A DNA stretch of 64,000 nt from Candidatus Manganitrophaceae bacterium (GTDB lineage: Bacteria > Nitrospirota > Nitrospiria > SBBL01 > Manganitrophaceae), in assembly GCA_016200325.1 (NCBI GenBank), contig JACQEZ010000015.1:1-64000 (forward strand), in the 5' to 3' direction. Under the pieces are notes generated by a model. It was not told where the DNA came from. It was given only the letters and a program-made list of their open reading frames with translations, and did not search any database. Position 1 is the first letter of the stretch. Each line of letters starts with the position of its first letter. Positions 62,431 through 64,000 of the stretch are shown here, one piece after another. The position numbers were made by a program, and so were the translations under genes.

Positions 62431-64000
62431 TTGCGCCCTTACGTTGAACTGCATGCTGGATCGGCATTTTCTTTTTTGGAAGGGGCTTCGCTTCCGGAGG
62501 ATCTGATCGACCGCGCGGCCGAGCTCGGTCTCGCCGCCGTGGCGTTGGTCGATACCAATGGCCTCTATGGCGCGCCGCGTTTTTATAAGGCGGCCAAGGC
62601 AATCGGCATGAAGCCGTTGGTCGGCGCCGAAGTCATTCTCTCCGAGCGCGTTTCACTGCCGGCGTCTGTCAAAACAACCCGCTCCCCTTTTTTACAGCCG
62701 CTCCCCCGCCTCACCTTGCTGGTCGCCTCCCGGAGCGGCTATCAGAACCTCTGTAGGCTGCTGACCGCAGGGGCCCTCGGCCGGAAAAAAGGAGAGGCCG
62801 CCGTTACCTGGGAGCAGATCGCCCATCATGCCGAAGGACTCTATTGTCTGACCGGCGGGGACGAAGGGCCGCTGGTCGCGGCACTCTCGGAAGAAAATCC
62901 GATCGACACCGCCCGGCAGACGCTCCGTCGGTTGGCGGCGCTTTTTCCGGAACGGCTCTATGTCGAGCTGCAGCGGCATCGGCGGCGCGATCAGGAGGCG
63001 CGCAATCACCTCTTGATCGATCTCGCCCGCGCGGCCGGCCTCCCGCTCATTGCAACCAACGGGGTCCGCTATGCAAAACCGGACGACAAAGAGCTCTTCG
63101 ATCTTTTGACCTGCATCCGGCGGCACACCCCGTTGGACGAAGCGAAAGGGATCTTGGCGGTCAACCGGGAGCGTCACCTGAAAGGGGCCGCCGAGATGAA
63201 CCGGCTCTTTGCCGATCTGCCGGAGGCGCTGACGGCGACGGGAGAGCTGGCCGAAAAACTCGATTTCACCCTCGACGATCTGGGCTATCGCTTCCCGACC
63301 TATCCCCTTCCGGCGGGAGAGACGCCGAGCTCCTATCTTCGGAAGGTCACCTGGGAGGGAGCGCGCACGCGCTTCTCCGCGATCGACCCCAAAACCGGCG
63401 CCCAAATTGAAAAGGAATTGGCGCTGATCGAGAAGCTCGACCTCGCCGGCTATTTTCTGATCGTCTGGGACATCGTCCAATTCTGCAAACGAGAAAAGAT
63501 CATGGTCCAGGGACGGGGCTCCGCCGCCAACAGCGCGGTCTGTTACGCGCTCTCGATCACGGCGGTCGACCCGGTCAAGATGGATCTTCTCTTCGAGCGA
63601 TTCCTCTCCGAGGAGCGGGGGGAGTGGCCCGACATCGACCTCGATCTTCCGTCGGGAGATCAGCGTGAGCGGGCGATCCAATACCTCTACTCCAAATATG
63701 GAAAACAGAGCGCGGCGATGACGGCAAACGTCATTACCTACCGTCCCCGCTCGGCAATCCGGGAGGCGGCGAAGGCCTTCGGCTGCTCGGCGGAACAGGT
63801 CGAAAAACTGGCGGGGGGCCTCGGGAGCCTCTCGGGGGAGGAGGTCCGGAAAGATCCGAAGATCGTTCTAAAACAGGTCGCCGCCTGCGGACTCGACCCG
63901 ACCACCCTTCGCGTTCGAAAGATGGTGCAGCTCTGGCTTCGGATGCAGAACCTGCCGCGGCATCTCGGGCAACATTCCGGCGGGATGGTCGTGGCGGCGG
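62431..64000 (+). CDS. dnaE2: Error-prone DNA polymerase DnaE2 (partial)
   Basis: The first 523 codons are inside the window; the gene continues beyond it. A PHP domain at the start (VELHAGSAFSFLEGASLPEDL) is followed by the polymerase palm with catalytic Asp401 and Asp403 in WPDIDLDLPS and the GRGSAANSAVCYAL motif. DnaE2 performs mutagenic translesion synthesis and works with ImuA and ImuB. It starts with TTG at 62431, with GGAGGA ending 5 bases before it; the initial Met is therefore encoded by TTG. It is co-regulated with lexA. Confidence 0.93.
   Translation, partial: MRPYVELHAGSAFSFLEGASLPEDLIDRAAELGLAAVALVDTNGLYGAPRFYKAAKAIGMKPLVGAEVILSERVSLPASVKTTRSPFLQPLPRLTLLVASRSGYQNLCRLLTAGALGRKKGEAAVTWEQIAHHAEGLYCLTGGDEGPLVAALSEENPIDTARQTLRRLAALFPERLYVELQRHRRRDQEARNHLLIDLARAAGLPLIATNGVRYAKPDDKELFDLLTCIRRHTPLDEAKGILAVNRERHLKGAAEMNRLFADLPEALTATGELAEKLDFTLDDLGYRFPTYPLPAGETPSSYLRKVTWEGARTRFSAIDPKTGAQIEKELALIEKLDLAGYFLIVWDIVQFCKREKIMVQGRGSAANSAVCYALSITAVDPVKMDLLFERFLSEERGEWPDIDLDLPSGDQRERAIQYLYSKYGKQSAAMTANVITYRPRSAIREAAKAFGCSAEQVEKLAGGLGSLSGEEVRKDPKIVLKQVAACGLDPTTLRVRKMVQLWLRMQNLPRHLGQHSGGMVVAA

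Overview
The window is a bacterial chromosome segment, about 55-60% GC by eye with a few more AT-rich patches, and most of it is coding. The gene content points to a chemolithotrophic member of the Nitrospirota. The main clues are a split b6-type cytochrome b with a tetraheme cytochrome c partner, a cytochrome bd-like oxidase carrying its own c-type heme, antiporter-like subunits in the oxidase locus, and an NxrC-like cytochrome. The arrangement recalls what is described for Nitrospira and the Mn(II)-oxidising 'Candidatus Manganitrophus' line. The taxonomic call is inference; no rRNA gene is present.

Layout. 1-6441: the end of an acyl carrier protein gene, a PilZ + ketoacyl-ACP synthase III fusion, a large membrane hybrid histidine kinase and a response-regulator kinase. 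6717-7016: a small YtxH protein. 7240-14583: glgE, a treS-maltokinase fusion and glgB, the GlgE route from trehalose to branched alpha-glucan. 14795-31289, minus strand: a respiratory region of bc-type complex genes, many cytochromes c (16 CxxCH sites in all), the bd-like oxidase, two NuoL/MrpD-like antiporter subunits and paired small membrane proteins. 31290-40000: a mixed region with groES, a DUF488 gene, a methyltransferase, a 420-bp inverted-repeat element, thiamine salvage (tenA, thiD), a HAD phosphatase, a GNAT acetyltransferase and a MASE1-PAS histidine kinase. 40141-54829: a complete 13-gene nuoABCDEFGHIJKLMN operon with fused nuoCD. 54851-58605: a TPR-like exported protein, a polyprenol-phosphate-mannose-type glycosyltransferase pair and a DUF308 membrane protein. 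58915-64000: a UdgX-type uracil-DNA glycosylase, then lexA-imuA-imuB-dnaE2, a damage-inducible mutagenesis operon whose last gene runs off the window.

How the genes may work together. Complex I and the quinol:cytochrome c complex would exchange electrons through the quinone pool (complex I possibly in reverse in a lithotroph). The string of cytochromes c would carry electrons between the periplasm and the bd-like oxidase. The antiporter-like subunits beside the oxidase suggest that this terminal oxidase could be coupled to ion pumping. The GlgE cluster supplies storage or capsule glucan. The SOS cassette is most likely repressed by its own LexA through a palindrome that overlaps the lexA ribosome-binding site and start codon.

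The most notable points are the oxidase/antiporter locus with duplicated small partners, the apparent heme c_i cysteine in the cytochrome b6-like subunit, the PilZ-KASIII/sensor-kinase module with a composition break inside the kinase gene, the LexA operator over the start codon, and an uncharacterised 420-bp inverted-repeat element. Starts were adjusted by hand where ribosome-binding sites or overlaps supported it.
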